Source: UBA7359 sp038142205 (lineage in GTDB: Bacteria > Pseudomonadota > Gammaproteobacteria > Eutrophobiales > Eutrophobiaceae). From it: a stretch of 64,000 nt of DNA. Position 1 is the first letter of the stretch; each line of letters starts with the position of its first letter. The notes below the pieces were generated by a model. The model did not search any database, was not told the DNA's origin, and worked only from the letters and a program-made list of their open reading frames with translations. This document shows positions 8,063 through 18,600 of this stretch, one piece after another. The translations under genes and the position numbers were made by a program. The stretch covers positions 1,798,001 through 1,862,000 of the forward strand of contig JAYQJO010000001.1 in NCBI GenBank assembly GCA_038142205.1, in the 5' to 3' direction.

Positions 8063-10164
8063 TTAATTGTTTCTACTAATAATACTTTCAGCAATATTTG
8101 CTGGCACTTCATTATATTTTTCAAACTCCATGGTATAGACAGCCCGACCCTGCGTCGCAGAACGTAGATCAGTTGCATACCCAAACATCTCTTTTAGCGG
8201 CACCTCAGCCTTTATTACCTTACCTGAAGGTGACTCTTCAGTACCTTGTAAAATGCCACGACGGCGATTCAAATCCCCGTTTACCGTGCCCATATATTCT
8301 TCTGGCGTCACTATCTCGACTTTCATTATTGGTTCAAGCAAAACAGGTGTTGCCTGACTTGCCCCTTCCCTGAACCCCATCGAGCCGGCGATTTTAAACG
8401 CCATTTCGTTAGAGTCAACCTCATGATACGAACCATCGTATAAAGAGACCTTGACATCGACTACAGGAAAGCCTGCAAGGATGCCGTTTTTCATTTGTTC
8501 CGCAACGCCTTTTTCTACCGCGGCAACATATTCTTTCGGTACTGCACCACCGACAACCTCATTGACGAACTCAAAGCCTTCACCGGCTTTTTTAGGTTCT
8601 ATCTTAAAAACCACATGGCCATACTGACCGCGACCACCAGATTGTCGAACAAATTTACCTTCTGCTTTTTCAAGCGTTGAGCGAATTGTTTCTCTGTAAG
8701 CCACCTGCGGCTTACCAACATTCGCTTCAACTTTAAATTCACGCTTCATACGATCAATAATGATCTCTAAATGAAGCTCTCCCATTCCGGAGATAATTGT
8801 CTGACCAGATTCTTCATCTGTATGAACACGAAAAGAAGGATCTTCCTGAGCCAATTTACTCAGTGCTACCCCCATTTTTTCCTGATCAGCTTTCGTTTTT
8901 GGTTCAACCGCAACAGCTATGACAGGCTCCGGAAATTCCATTCGCTCTAATGTAATGACCTTATTAGCATCACAAAGCGTGTCACCCGTTGTTACATCTT
9001 TTAAACCAACTGCGGCAGCAATGTCACCTGCTCGCACTTCTTTTAATTCTTCACGGCTATTCGCATGCATTTGCAACAAACGACCAATACGTTCTTTTTT
9101 ACTTTTAACCGGGTTATAAACCGTATTACCCGACTCAAGCACCCCGAATATGCTCGGAAAAACGTTAGCGTCCCAACAAATGGATCCGTTGCAATTTTAA
9201 AAGCCAGTGCTGCGAATGGCTCATCATCTGAAGAATGTCGCTCGCCTTCAGACTCGTTTTTATCATCCAGTATTACTGTAATAGCAGGAACATCGACTGG
9301 CGCAGGCATATATTCAATAACCGCATCCAACATGGTTTGCACACCTTTATTTTTGAATGCAGAACCACAAAATACGGGTACTACTTCATTCAACAAGGTT
9401 TGTGCACGAATACCTTCTTTAATTTGTTCTTCTGTTAACGCGCTGTTTTCCAGATACGCTTCCATCAAACTTTCGTTAGCTTCAGCAGCGGTTTCAATTA
9501 ACTCTTCATGCCACTTTTCTGCTTCGCTTACTAACGCCTCGGGAATGTCTTTTACTTCAAACTTAATTCCCATATTTTCTTCTTCCCAGTAAATCGCTTT
9601 CATCTTTACTAGGTCGATGATGCCTTCAAAATTTTCTTCGGCACCTATCGGTAATTGCATAGGAACAGGTTTACTGCCTAAGCGATCACGAACTTGCTCT
9701 ACAACACGAATAAAATCTGCGCCGGAGCGATCCATCTTGTTTACAAATGCCATCCTGGGCACTGAATACTTATTTGCCTGACGCCATACTGTTTCAGACT
9801 GTGGTTCAACACCACCAACTGCACAAAAAACAGCACAAGCACCATCCAGAACACGTAATGAACGTTCAACTTCAATCGTAAAGTCTACGTGTCCCGGCGT
9901 ATCAATTATATTGATACGATGTTCATCAAACTGTGATGCCGTCCCCTTCCAGAAACAAGTCGTTGCAGCGGAAGTAATCGTTATACCGCGCTCTTGCTCC
10001 TGTTCCATCCAGTCCATGACAGCCGCGCCATCATGTACTTCACCTATCTTGTGTGACACTCCTGTGTAAAACAAAATGCGTTCTGTCGTTGTTGTTTTAC
10101 CTGCATCAATATGAGCCATAATCCCGATATTGCGGTACCGCTCAATTGGTGTATTGCGTGACAT
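8063..10164 (-). CDS. fusA: Elongation factor G (frameshift in the read sequence)
   Basis: EF-G, the translocation GTPase. The N-terminal part (from ATG at 10164) has the P-loop AHIDAGKTTTTERIL, DTPGHVDF and NKMDRSGAD; the C-terminal part has domains III-V ending ESIISRNN. The frame breaks at the C4 run 9142-9145: the upstream frame reads ...FFRAYSG then nonsense, while the other frame continues VLESGNTVYNPVKSKKERIG. One extra G on the coding strand joins the halves into the normal 700-residue protein. It is the only EF-G gene in the window and lies in the str operon, so a base-calling error is far more likely than a dead gene. Confidence 0.93.
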
Positions 10165-10191
10165 TTTTTGTTCAAAACAGTTATCTTTCTA

Positions 10192-10662
10192 TTACCAACG
10201 GTAATGTGAAAACGCTTTATTCGCTTCCGCCATGCGGTGCGTATCTTCGCGTTTCTTAATCGCGGTTCCACGATTTTCAGATGCGTCCAATAATTCACCT
10301 GCTAAACGTAAACCCATGTTTTTTTCGCCACGCTTTTTAGATGCATCAACAATCCAACGCATCGCTAATGTAATACTTCTATCAGTTCTAACTTCAACAG
10401 GAATTTGATATGTCGCTCCACCTACACGGCGTGATTTGACTTCAACAACAGGACGAATATTTTCCAAAGCCTTATTAAAAACCTCTAACGGTTCAGGGTT
10501 TCCTTTTTCACCAATCTGATCCAATGCACCATAAACAATTTTTTCAGCAATAGATTTCTTGCCACTACGCATAATAATGTTTATGAATTTGGCTAATACC
10601 TTATCTCCGTACTTTGGATCAGGCAGAATTTCAGTTCTTTCAGCTACGTGTCTTCTGGACAT
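10192..10662 (-). CDS. rpsG: 30S ribosomal protein S7
   Basis: S7 (156 residues) nucleates 30S head assembly and contacts mRNA and tRNA at the E site. It starts MSRRHVAERTEILPDPKYGD and contains RRVGGATYQIPVEVR and GTAIKKREDTHRMAEANKAF, the full family pattern. In relatives it represses the str operon; the spacer to rpsL is only 31 bases. Confidence 0.98.
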   Translation of the reverse strand: MSRRHVAERTEILPDPKYGDKVLAKFINIIMRSGKKSIAEKIVYGALDQIGEKGNPEPLEVFNKALENIRPVVEVKSRRVGGATYQIPVEVRTDRSITLAMRWIVDASKKRGEKNMGLRLAGELLDASENRGTAIKKREDTHRMAEANKAFSHYRW

Positions 10663-10693
10663 GGTTCAATCTATTCCTGTTCTTATATATTAA

Positions 10694-11068
10694 TTAAGAC
10701 TTGGGTCGTTTCGCACCGTATTTAGAACGACCTTGACGTCTATCTGCTACACCCGAAGTATCCAAGGTACCTCGAACCGTGTGATATCGAACACCCGGTA
10801 AATCTTTTACACGACCACCTCTGATTAAAATCACAGAGTGCTCTTGCAAGTTATGACCTTCACCACCAATGTAAGTGGTTACTTCCTGGCCATTAGTCAA
10901 TCGAACACGAGCAACCTTACGTAATGCAGAGTTCGGTTTCTTTGGCGTAGTGGTATATACGCGCGTACATACACCTCGTTTCTGAGGGCATGCTTCCAAC
11001 GCAGGCACATTGCTCTTTACACGTTGTCGCTTCCGCGGGTTTCTGACTAATTGATTAATTGTTGTCAT
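10694..11068 (-). CDS. rpsL: 30S ribosomal protein S12
   Basis: S12 (124 residues) sits at the decoding centre. The lysine-containing loops TTTPKKPNSALRK and GGRVKDLPGVRYHTVRG have the wild-type residues where streptomycin-resistance substitutions arise, so a sensitive form is predicted. It is the first gene of the str group, separated from rpoC by about 260 bases containing an intrinsic terminator. Confidence 0.98.
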   Translation of the reverse strand: MTTINQLVRNPRKRQRVKSNVPALEACPQKRGVCTRVYTTTPKKPNSALRKVARVRLTNGQEVTTYIGGEGHNLQEHSVILIRGGRVKDLPGVRYHTVRGTLDTSGVADRRQGRSKYGAKRPKS

Positions 11069-11240
11069 AAAATTTCTTATTTTTCAGTTTGTTAAGTGCG
11101 CAGACTACCTCGCCCGTCGAAACTGCTAGTACAACCACAGTCTAAACCGGCGCAGAATTCCTTCGGAATACCTAGAGGTTTATCTGATATATCGTCGAAT
11201 TTTCCAAAATTCGTCGAAAAATCGAGTACTTATAATAAAA
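11069..11240 (-). promoter_or_regulatory. rpsL upstream/leader region
   Basis: Non-coding stretch between the rpoC terminator and rpsL. It contains a perfect inverted repeat GAATTTT-CC-AAAATTC (11197-11212) flanked by two direct copies of TCGTCGAA on the plus strand, and a small ATTCC-GAA-GGAAT type repeat near 11160. These could be protein-binding or leader RNA elements for the str operon. I could not identify a convincing -35/-10 pair. Confidence 0.35.
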
Positions 11241-11272
11241 TGACAGACTGGAAAAAGTAGTCCAGTCTGTCA
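11241..11272 (-). terminator. Intrinsic terminator after rpoC
   Basis: A perfect 12-base inverted repeat, TGACAGACTGGA and TCCAGTCTGTCA, with an 8-base loop. On the minus strand it is followed by TTTTATTATA. It lies about 60 bases beyond the rpoC stop and before rpsL, and fits a rho-independent terminator or attenuator separating rpoBC from the str genes. Confidence 0.8.
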
Positions 11273-11332
11273 AAGAGGCGGGATTTTATGTCCTTGATAC
11301 GGATCATGTCAAGGAACATTACAGGTTATTTT

Positions 11333-14300
11333 CTAAGTTCCTGTCGTTCCCTCAACAGCATCAGAATCAGAATCGATAATTGGTATTTCAACATCTTCAA
11401 TTTCGACACTTTCTGATGCTAAACCAGCTTCAGTTTTAGCATCGAGGCGCTCACGACGCTCAGCATGGTAAGCTAATCCGGTACCAGCTGGAATCAAGCG
11501 TCCAACGATGACATTTTCCTTCAAGCCACGCAGATCATCACGTTTGCCACAAACACTAGCTTCTGTCAGAACTCGGGTTGTTTCCTGGAATGATGCTGCA
11601 GAAATAAAGGATTCAGTAGAAAGCGATGCTTTGGTAATACCCAATAGAATTGGCTCCCATTGCGCCGGTTTCTTGCCTTCTGCTTCAATACGCTCGTTTT
11701 CTTCTAGAACTCTGGAACGCTCCATTTGTTCACCTTTCAAGAATGAGGTATCACCCGCATCGCTAATTTCTGCTTTACGCAGCATTTGACGCACGATGAC
11801 TTCAATGTGTTTATCATTAATTTTTACACCCTGAAGTCGATACACTTCCTGAATCTCACTACTGATGAAATCATACAGTGCACGAACACCTTTTAATCTT
11901 AGGATATCGTGTGGTGTCGGAGGCCCATCAACAATGTTTTCACCTTTAACAACATGTTCACCTTCAAATACGCTGACATGTCGCCACTTTGGAATCAATT
12001 CTTCATAGACATTATCTTCACCCGGTCCGGTAATAACTATACGCTGTTTACCTTTGGTCTCTTTACAAAAACTAATTACACCTGAAATTTCAGCGAGAAC
12101 AGCAGGTTCTTTTGGTTTACGTGCTTCAAACAAGTCCGCAACGCGAGGTAGACCACCGGTAATATCCCGTGTTTTTGAAGATTCTTGTGGTAGACGCGCA
12201 ATGACATCGCCAATACTAACTTCCTTACCGTCGGTTACATTAATAACCGCTTTCGCTGGTAGTAGGTAATGTGCAGCCTGTTCTGTACCAGGAATATTTA
12301 TATCATCACCATTTTCATCAACCAACTTAACAGCAGGACGTAGATCTTTTGCATTCGACGCACGCTGCTTTGGATCCATAACAACAATACTGGTTAAACC
12401 AGTAATTTCATCCGTTTGACTTGTGACAGTTGTACCATCAATGATGTCTGAGAACTGAACACGACCTTTTACTTCTGTAATCACCGGATGTGTATGAGGA
12501 TCCCATGTTGCGATTTGCTGACCGGCTTCAACTTTGTCTCCTTCGCCAACAGTTAAAACTGCTCCATAAGTCAGTTTATAATGTTCACGCTCACGACCAG
12601 TCTCGTCACGCAGCAATATTTCACCTGAGCGAGAAACAACAACCTTATTGCCGCTTTCTTGTTCAAGCGTTTTAACATTCTTTAAATAAATAGTACCAAC
12701 ATTTTTTACTTCGATATTGCTAACCGCAGCAGCTCTTGAAGCAGCACCACCAATATGGAAAGTACGCATGGTTAGCTGGGTACCTGGTTCACCAATTGAT
12801 TGTGCAGCAATAACGCCGACTGACTCACCAATATTAACCAAATGACCCCGACCTAAATCACGACCGTAACATAATCGACAAGCGCCATATCGAGTTTCAC
12901 AGGTAATAGTTGAGCGAACTATAACCCGGTCAACACCTTTCTCATCAAGTACATCAACCCAATGCTCATCAAGTAAAGTACCTGCAGACGCAACTACTTC
13001 TCCATCTAGGTTTGTAGCATCTTCTAACAAGACTCGGCCTAATACCAACTCTCTTAAAGGCTCAATAACATCACCACCTTCGATGATTGGCGTCATTTCC
13101 AGACCTTCTGTCGTACCACAGTCTTCTTCTGCGATAACCAGATCCTGAGAAACATCAACCAGACGGCGAGTCAGGTAACCTGAGTTAGCTGTTTTTAATG
13201 CTGTATCAGCCAAGCCTTTACGTGCACCGTGCGTTGAGATGAAATATTGAAGTACGTCCAAGCCCTCACGGAAATTTGCAGTAATCGGGGTTTCAATAAT
13301 CGAGCCATCCGGCTTCGCCATCAAACCACGCATACCTGCAAGCTGTCTTATCTGTGCCGCAGAACCACGAGCGCCTGAATCAGCCATCATATAAATTGAA
13401 TTAAATGAATCCTGTTCAACTTCTTTACCATCAATATCTACTTTCTGCTCAACACCCAGTTTATCCATCATTGCTTTCGCAACTTGATCATTGGTGCGTG
13501 ACCAAATATCGACAACCTTGTTATAACGTTCACCGTCAGTAATCAAACCTGATGCATATTGATCCTGAAAGCTTTTAACCTGATCTTCAGCCTTACCGAT
13601 AATGTCTTCTTTATCGCCTGGCACGACCATATCTTCAATACCAATAGAAACGCCCGCACGAGTTGAATATTTAAAACCGGTATACATTAATTGATCAGAA
13701 AAGATAACTGTCTGTTTTAATGCCAGTCTGCGATAACAGGTGTTAACCAATTGCGAAATAGTTTTTTTGGTCATCACTTTGTCGATAAATTCAAATGGAA
13801 TTTCATCAGGCAAGATACGAGATAACAATGCACGACCTACTGTTGTATCGTAACGTTTCAAAGTAACTTGCTTTTCGCCGTTTTCATCAAGCGTTACTTC
13901 ACGAATACGGCACTTGATTCTCGCATGCAATGAAACAATATCACTTTCATAAGCACGATTGACTTCATTAACATCAGTAAAGGCCATGTTAGTGCCTTTC
14001 GCATCAACTGATTCACGTGTTAGGTAATATAGGCCTAAGACCACGTCTTGTGTTGGTACAATAATAGGTTCGCCGTTAGCGGGCGAAAGAATATTATTGG
14101 TCGACATCATTAATGTACGTGCCTCAAGTTGCGCTTCAATAGAAAGCGGCACGTGAACGGCCATCTGATCACCGTCAAAGTCAGCATTAAACGCTGTACA
14201 AACTAATGGATGTAGATTGATTGCTTTACCTTCAATAAGAACAGGCTCAAATGCCTGGATACCCAATCTATGCAGTGTTGGCGCACGGTTAAGCATGATG

Positions 14301-15559
14301 GGATGTTCACGAATTACTTCTTCAAGCACATCCCAGACTTCAGAACCTTCACGTTCAACCAGTTTTTTAGCTGCTTTAATGGTTGTCGCAAGACCTCGTC
14401 TTTCCAATTTACTAAAAATAAATGGCTTGAATAATTCCAGCGCCATCTTTTTAGGAATACCACATTGATGTAAACGTAAGGTTGGTCCAACAACGATAAC
14501 CGAACGACCAGAGTAATCGACACGTTTACCCAACAGGTTTTGACGGAAACGACCTTGTTTACCTTTAATCATATCTGCCAATGATTTTAATGGCAGTTTG
14601 TTTGTACCTGTAATAGCACGGCCACGACGACCATTATCTAATAAGGCATCAACAGACTCCTGCAACATACGTTTTTCATTACGTACTATGATGTCAGGCG
14701 CTTTCAAATCATGTATTCGTTTCAAAGGTTTATTTCGGTTAATCACACGACGATATAGATCGTTAAGATCCGAAGTTGCAAAACGACCGCCATCCAGAGG
14801 GACCAAAGGACGTAACTCTGGCGGTAATACTGGCAGAACCAACATAACCATCCATTCAGGTTTATTACCTGAATCTTTAAACGATTCAAGTAGTTTCAAT
14901 CGTTTGGTTAATTTACGTAACTTCGTTTCAGAATTCGTATTCGGAATTTCTTCTCTTAATACAGCAATTTCATCATCCAGATCGATTTGTTTAAGCAATG
15001 CACGAATTGCTTCCGCACCCATCTTCGCTTCAAATTCATCACCGTATTGTTCTATCGCTTCAAGGTAGTTTTCTTCTGTCAGCATTTGACCTTTTTCAAG
15101 ATCAGTCATACCCGGTTCGATAACTGCATACGCTTCGAAATAAAGAATGCGTTCAATTTCACGCAAGGTCATATCCAGCATCAAACCCATTCTTGATGGT
15201 AATGATTTTAAATACCAGATATGTGCAACCGGGCTGGCCAGATCAATATGGCCCATACGCTCACGGCGTACTTTTGAAAGCGTGACTTCAACACCACACT
15301 TTTCACAAACAACACCACGATGTTTAAGTCTTTTATACTTTCCACATAAACATTCGTAATCTTTTACCGGGCCAAATATTTTCGCACAGAAAAGACCATC
15401 ACGTTCTGGCTTGAACGTTCTGTAGTTAATCGTTTCTGGCTTTTTAACTTCTCCAAAAGACCATGATCGAATTTTTTCAGGTGATGCTAAACCTATTGCA
15501 ATAGCATCAAATTCTTCAACTTGTCCTTGTTGCTTTAATAGCTTGAGTAAATCTTTCAA
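11333..15559 (-). CDS. rpoC: RNA polymerase beta' subunit
   Basis: Beta' (1408 residues), which carries the catalytic magnesium of RNA polymerase. Visible marks are the N-terminal zinc site (CLCGKYKRLKHRGVVCEKC near residues 70-88), the active-site NADFDGDQMAVH, the second zinc site CETRYGACRLCYGRDL, and the trigger-loop/C-terminal region SIGEPGTQLTMRTFHIGG. Length is full. It lies 82 bases downstream of rpoB and forms the standard rpoBC unit. Confidence 0.99.
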   Translation of the reverse strand: MKDLLKLLKQQGQVEEFDAIAIGLASPEKIRSWSFGEVKKPETINYRTFKPERDGLFCAKIFGPVKDYECLCGKYKRLKHRGVVCEKCGVEVTLSKVRRERMGHIDLASPVAHIWYLKSLPSRMGLMLDMTLREIERILYFEAYAVIEPGMTDLEKGQMLTEENYLEAIEQYGDEFEAKMGAEAIRALLKQIDLDDEIAVLREEIPNTNSETKLRKLTKRLKLLESFKDSGNKPEWMVMLVLPVLPPELRPLVPLDGGRFATSDLNDLYRRVINRNKPLKRIHDLKAPDIIVRNEKRMLQESVDALLDNGRRGRAITGTNKLPLKSLADMIKGKQGRFRQNLLGKRVDYSGRSVIVVGPTLRLHQCGIPKKMALELFKPFIFSKLERRGLATTIKAAKKLVEREGSEVWDVLEEVIREHPIMLNRAPTLHRLGIQAFEPVLIEGKAINLHPLVCTAFNADFDGDQMAVHVPLSIEAQLEARTLMMSTNNILSPANGEPIIVPTQDVVLGLYYLTRESVDAKGTNMAFTDVNEVNRAYESDIVSLHARIKCRIREVTLDENGEKQVTLKRYDTTVGRALLSRILPDEIPFEFIDKVMTKKTISQLVNTCYRRLALKQTVIFSDQLMYTGFKYSTRAGVSIGIEDMVVPGDKEDIIGKAEDQVKSFQDQYASGLITDGERYNKVVDIWSRTNDQVAKAMMDKLGVEQKVDIDGKEVEQDSFNSIYMMADSGARGSAAQIRQLAGMRGLMAKPDGSIIETPITANFREGLDVLQYFISTHGARKGLADTALKTANSGYLTRRLVDVSQDLVIAEEDCGTTEGLEMTPIIEGGDVIEPLRELVLGRVLLEDATNLDGEVVASAGTLLDEHWVDVLDEKGVDRVIVRSTITCETRYGACRLCYGRDLGRGHLVNIGESVGVIAAQSIGEPGTQLTMRTFHIGGAASRAAAVSNIEVKNVGTIYLKNVKTLEQESGNKVVVSRSGEILLRDETGREREHYKLTYGAVLTVGEGDKVEAGQQIATWDPHTHPVITEVKGRVQFSDIIDGTTVTSQTDEITGLTSIVVMDPKQRASNAKDLRPAVKLVDENGDDINIPGTEQAAHYLLPAKAVINVTDGKEVSIGDVIARLPQESSKTRDITGGLPRVADLFEARKPKEPAVLAEISGVISFCKETKGKQRIVITGPGEDNVYEELIPKWRHVSVFEGEHVVKGENIVDGPPTPHDILRLKGVRALYDFISSEIQEVYRLQGVKINDKHIEVIVRQMLRKAEISDAGDTSFLKGEQMERSRVLEENERIEAEGKKPAQWEPILLGITKASLSTESFISAASFQETTRVLTEASVCGKRDDLRGLKENVIVGRLIPAGTGLAYHAERRERLDAKTEAGLASESVEIEDVEIPIIDSDSDAVEGTTGT

Positions 15560-15641
15560 GGTGTGCCTCCTATGGAGATTTGTTCGGAAACTAATCCGAA
15601 AATTGAAACATTAATATTCATATCAATCATTCTGGTCTGTC

Positions 15642-18600
15642 CTATTGATCAAGTTCGATATCGATACCGAGTGACCGAATCTCTTTAACCAGTACATTAA
15701 ATGATTCTGGCATGCCTGCTTCCATATGGTGATCGCCATCAACAATGTTTTTATACATTTTAGTACGACCATTCACATCATCTGATTTAACAGTCAACAT
15801 TTCCTGCAAGGTATAAGCAGCGCCATACGCTTCAAGCGCCCACACTTCCATCTCACCAAAGCGCTGGCCACCGAACTGTGCTTTACCACCGAGCGGTTGT
15901 TGCGTAACCAAACTATATGGACCTGTTGAACGCGCATGCATTTTATCATCGACAAGGTGATTCAGTTTCAGCATATACATGTAACCGACAGTTACTTTTC
16001 GTTCAAACTTATCACCGGTTCGACCATCATATAATGTCATTTGACCATCTTCAGGAAGGTCAGCAAGTTTTAGCATTGACTTGATTTCTTCTTCACTAGC
16101 ACCATCGAAAACCGGCGTTGCCATTGGCACTCCGCCTTTCAAGTTTTTCGCTAACTCAGTAACTTCATCATCAGAGAAAGACTTTAAATCTTCCTGCTTA
16201 CCACTGCTGTTATAAACTTTCTCTAGGAACTCACGCATTTCATGAGCTTGAGCCTGTTGTTCCAGCATCTTACCGATCTTGTTACCAACACCTTTTGCTG
16301 CCCAGCCCAAATGTGTCTCAAGAATCTGTCCGACGTTCATTCGAGAAGGAACACCTAACGGGTTCAAGACAACATCAACTGGTGTGCCGTCTTCCATATG
16401 AGGCATATCTTCAACAGGAACAATTGTTGAAATCACACCCTTGTTACCATGACGACCTGCCATTTTATCGCCTGACTGAACACGACGTTTAACAGCAAGA
16501 TAAACCTTAACCATTTTTAAGACGCCCGGCGCTAAATCATCACCAGAAGTTATCTTTGCACGCTTTTCTTCAAAACGACGATCAAAGTCTTCTTTTAATG
16601 CTTCAAACTGCTGTGCTGCATCTTCTAATTGTTTATTCGCGTTATCGTTTTCAAGACGAATTTCAAACCATTTTTCGCGTGTTGTTTCGTCAAGGTATTC
16701 TTTGGTAATTTTATCGCCTGCTTTCAAGCCAGAAGGACCGCCAGAAGCGACTTTACCCACTAGCAATTTTTCAATACGTTGATAAACACCGGCTTCCATA
16801 ATACGAAGCTGGTCGTTTAAGTCTTTTCTTACACTGTTTAATTCTGCTTCTTCAATTTCCAGTGCACGCGCATCTTTCTCAACACCGTCACGAGTGAAAA
16901 CCTGTACATCAATAACAGTACCGTTCATGCCTGAAGGCACGCGCAATGACGTGTCCTTTACATCAGATGCTTTTTCACCAAAGATAGCTCTAAGTAGTTT
17001 TTCTTCCGGTGTTAATTGTGTTTCACCTTTAGGTGTGACTTTACCAACAAGAATATCGCCAACATTAACTTCTGCGCCAATATAAACAACACCTGATTCA
17101 TCCAGTTTATTTAAAGCACTTTCACTAACATTAGGAATATCAGAGGAAATTTCTTCAGAACCTAACTTAGTATCACGCGCAACACAGGTTAATTCTTCGA
17201 TATGAATCGTGGTATAGCGATCTTCTTTAACCAGCTTTTCAGAAAGTAAGATCGAATCCTCAAAGTTGTATCCATTCCACGGCATGAAAGCAACCAGCAT
17301 ATTCTGACCTAATGCCAATTCGCCCATATCGGTAGAGGGACCGTCTGCAAGAACATCACCCTTGGTAATTTTATCGCCTGTTTTAACTAATGGTTTCTGG
17401 TTAATACAGGTATTCTGATTAGAACGGGTATATTTAGTTAAGTTATAAATATCGACCCCAGGTTCACCAGCAACAACTTCATTATCGTTAACACGAACAA
17501 CGACACGGCTAGCGTCGACAGAATCAACAATACCACCACGTTCAGAAACAACGGTTACACCCGAGTCAATCGCAACACGTCTTTCCATGCCAGTACCGAC
17601 TAATGGCTTGTCGGCTCTTAATGTTGGTACAGCCTGACGTTGCATGTTTGAACCCATTAATGCACGGTTCGCATCATCGTGTTCAAGGAATGGAATCAAT
17701 GAAGATGCCACGGATACGATTTGTCGAGGTGACACATCCATATAGTTGATCTTGTCTGGTGTAGACATAGTGAACTCATTCTGGAATCGCGCAGAAACCA
17801 GTTCATCAATCAATTTACCACTTGCATCTATTGTTGCGCTTGCTTGTGCAATCACATAATCGCCTTCTTCAATAGCAGACAAGTATTCAATCTCGTCCGT
17901 TACTTTACCGTCTGTTACTTTACGATAAGGCGTTTCCAAGAAACCATATTCATTAGTTCGCGCATAGATAGCTAATGAGTTAATCAAACCAATGTTTGGT
18001 CCTTCTGGTGTTTCAATAGGGCAGACACGACCATAATGCGTTGGGTGTACGTCACGGACTTCAAAACCAGCACGTTCGCGTGTTAAACCACCTGGGCCTA
18101 ATGCAGAAATACGTCGTTTATGTGTGATTTCTGATAAAGGATTATTTTGATCCATAAACTGAGACAACTGACTCGAACCAAAAAACTCTTTGATGACAGC
18201 AGAAACCGGTTTTGCATTAATAATCTCTTGCGGCATTAAGCCTTCCGATTCAGCCAGGCTTAAGCGTTCTTTAACAGCACGTTCAACTCGAACAAGTCCG
18301 ACGCGGAACTGGTTCTCTGCCATTTCACCTACGCTACGAATACGACGATTACCAAGATGATCAATATCATCGACGATACCTTTACCATTACGAATATCAA
18401 GCAAGACTTGCATAACAGCAACGATATCTTCGTTTGATAGTACGCCTTCACCTTCAGCTTCTTTGCGGCCAACACGACGATTAAACTTCATTCGTCCAAC
18501 TGCAGAAAGATCATAGCGATCAGCACTAAAAAATAAATTCTTAAACAAATTCTCTGCCGCATCTTTTGTAGGAGGCTCACCTGGACGCATCATGCGATAG

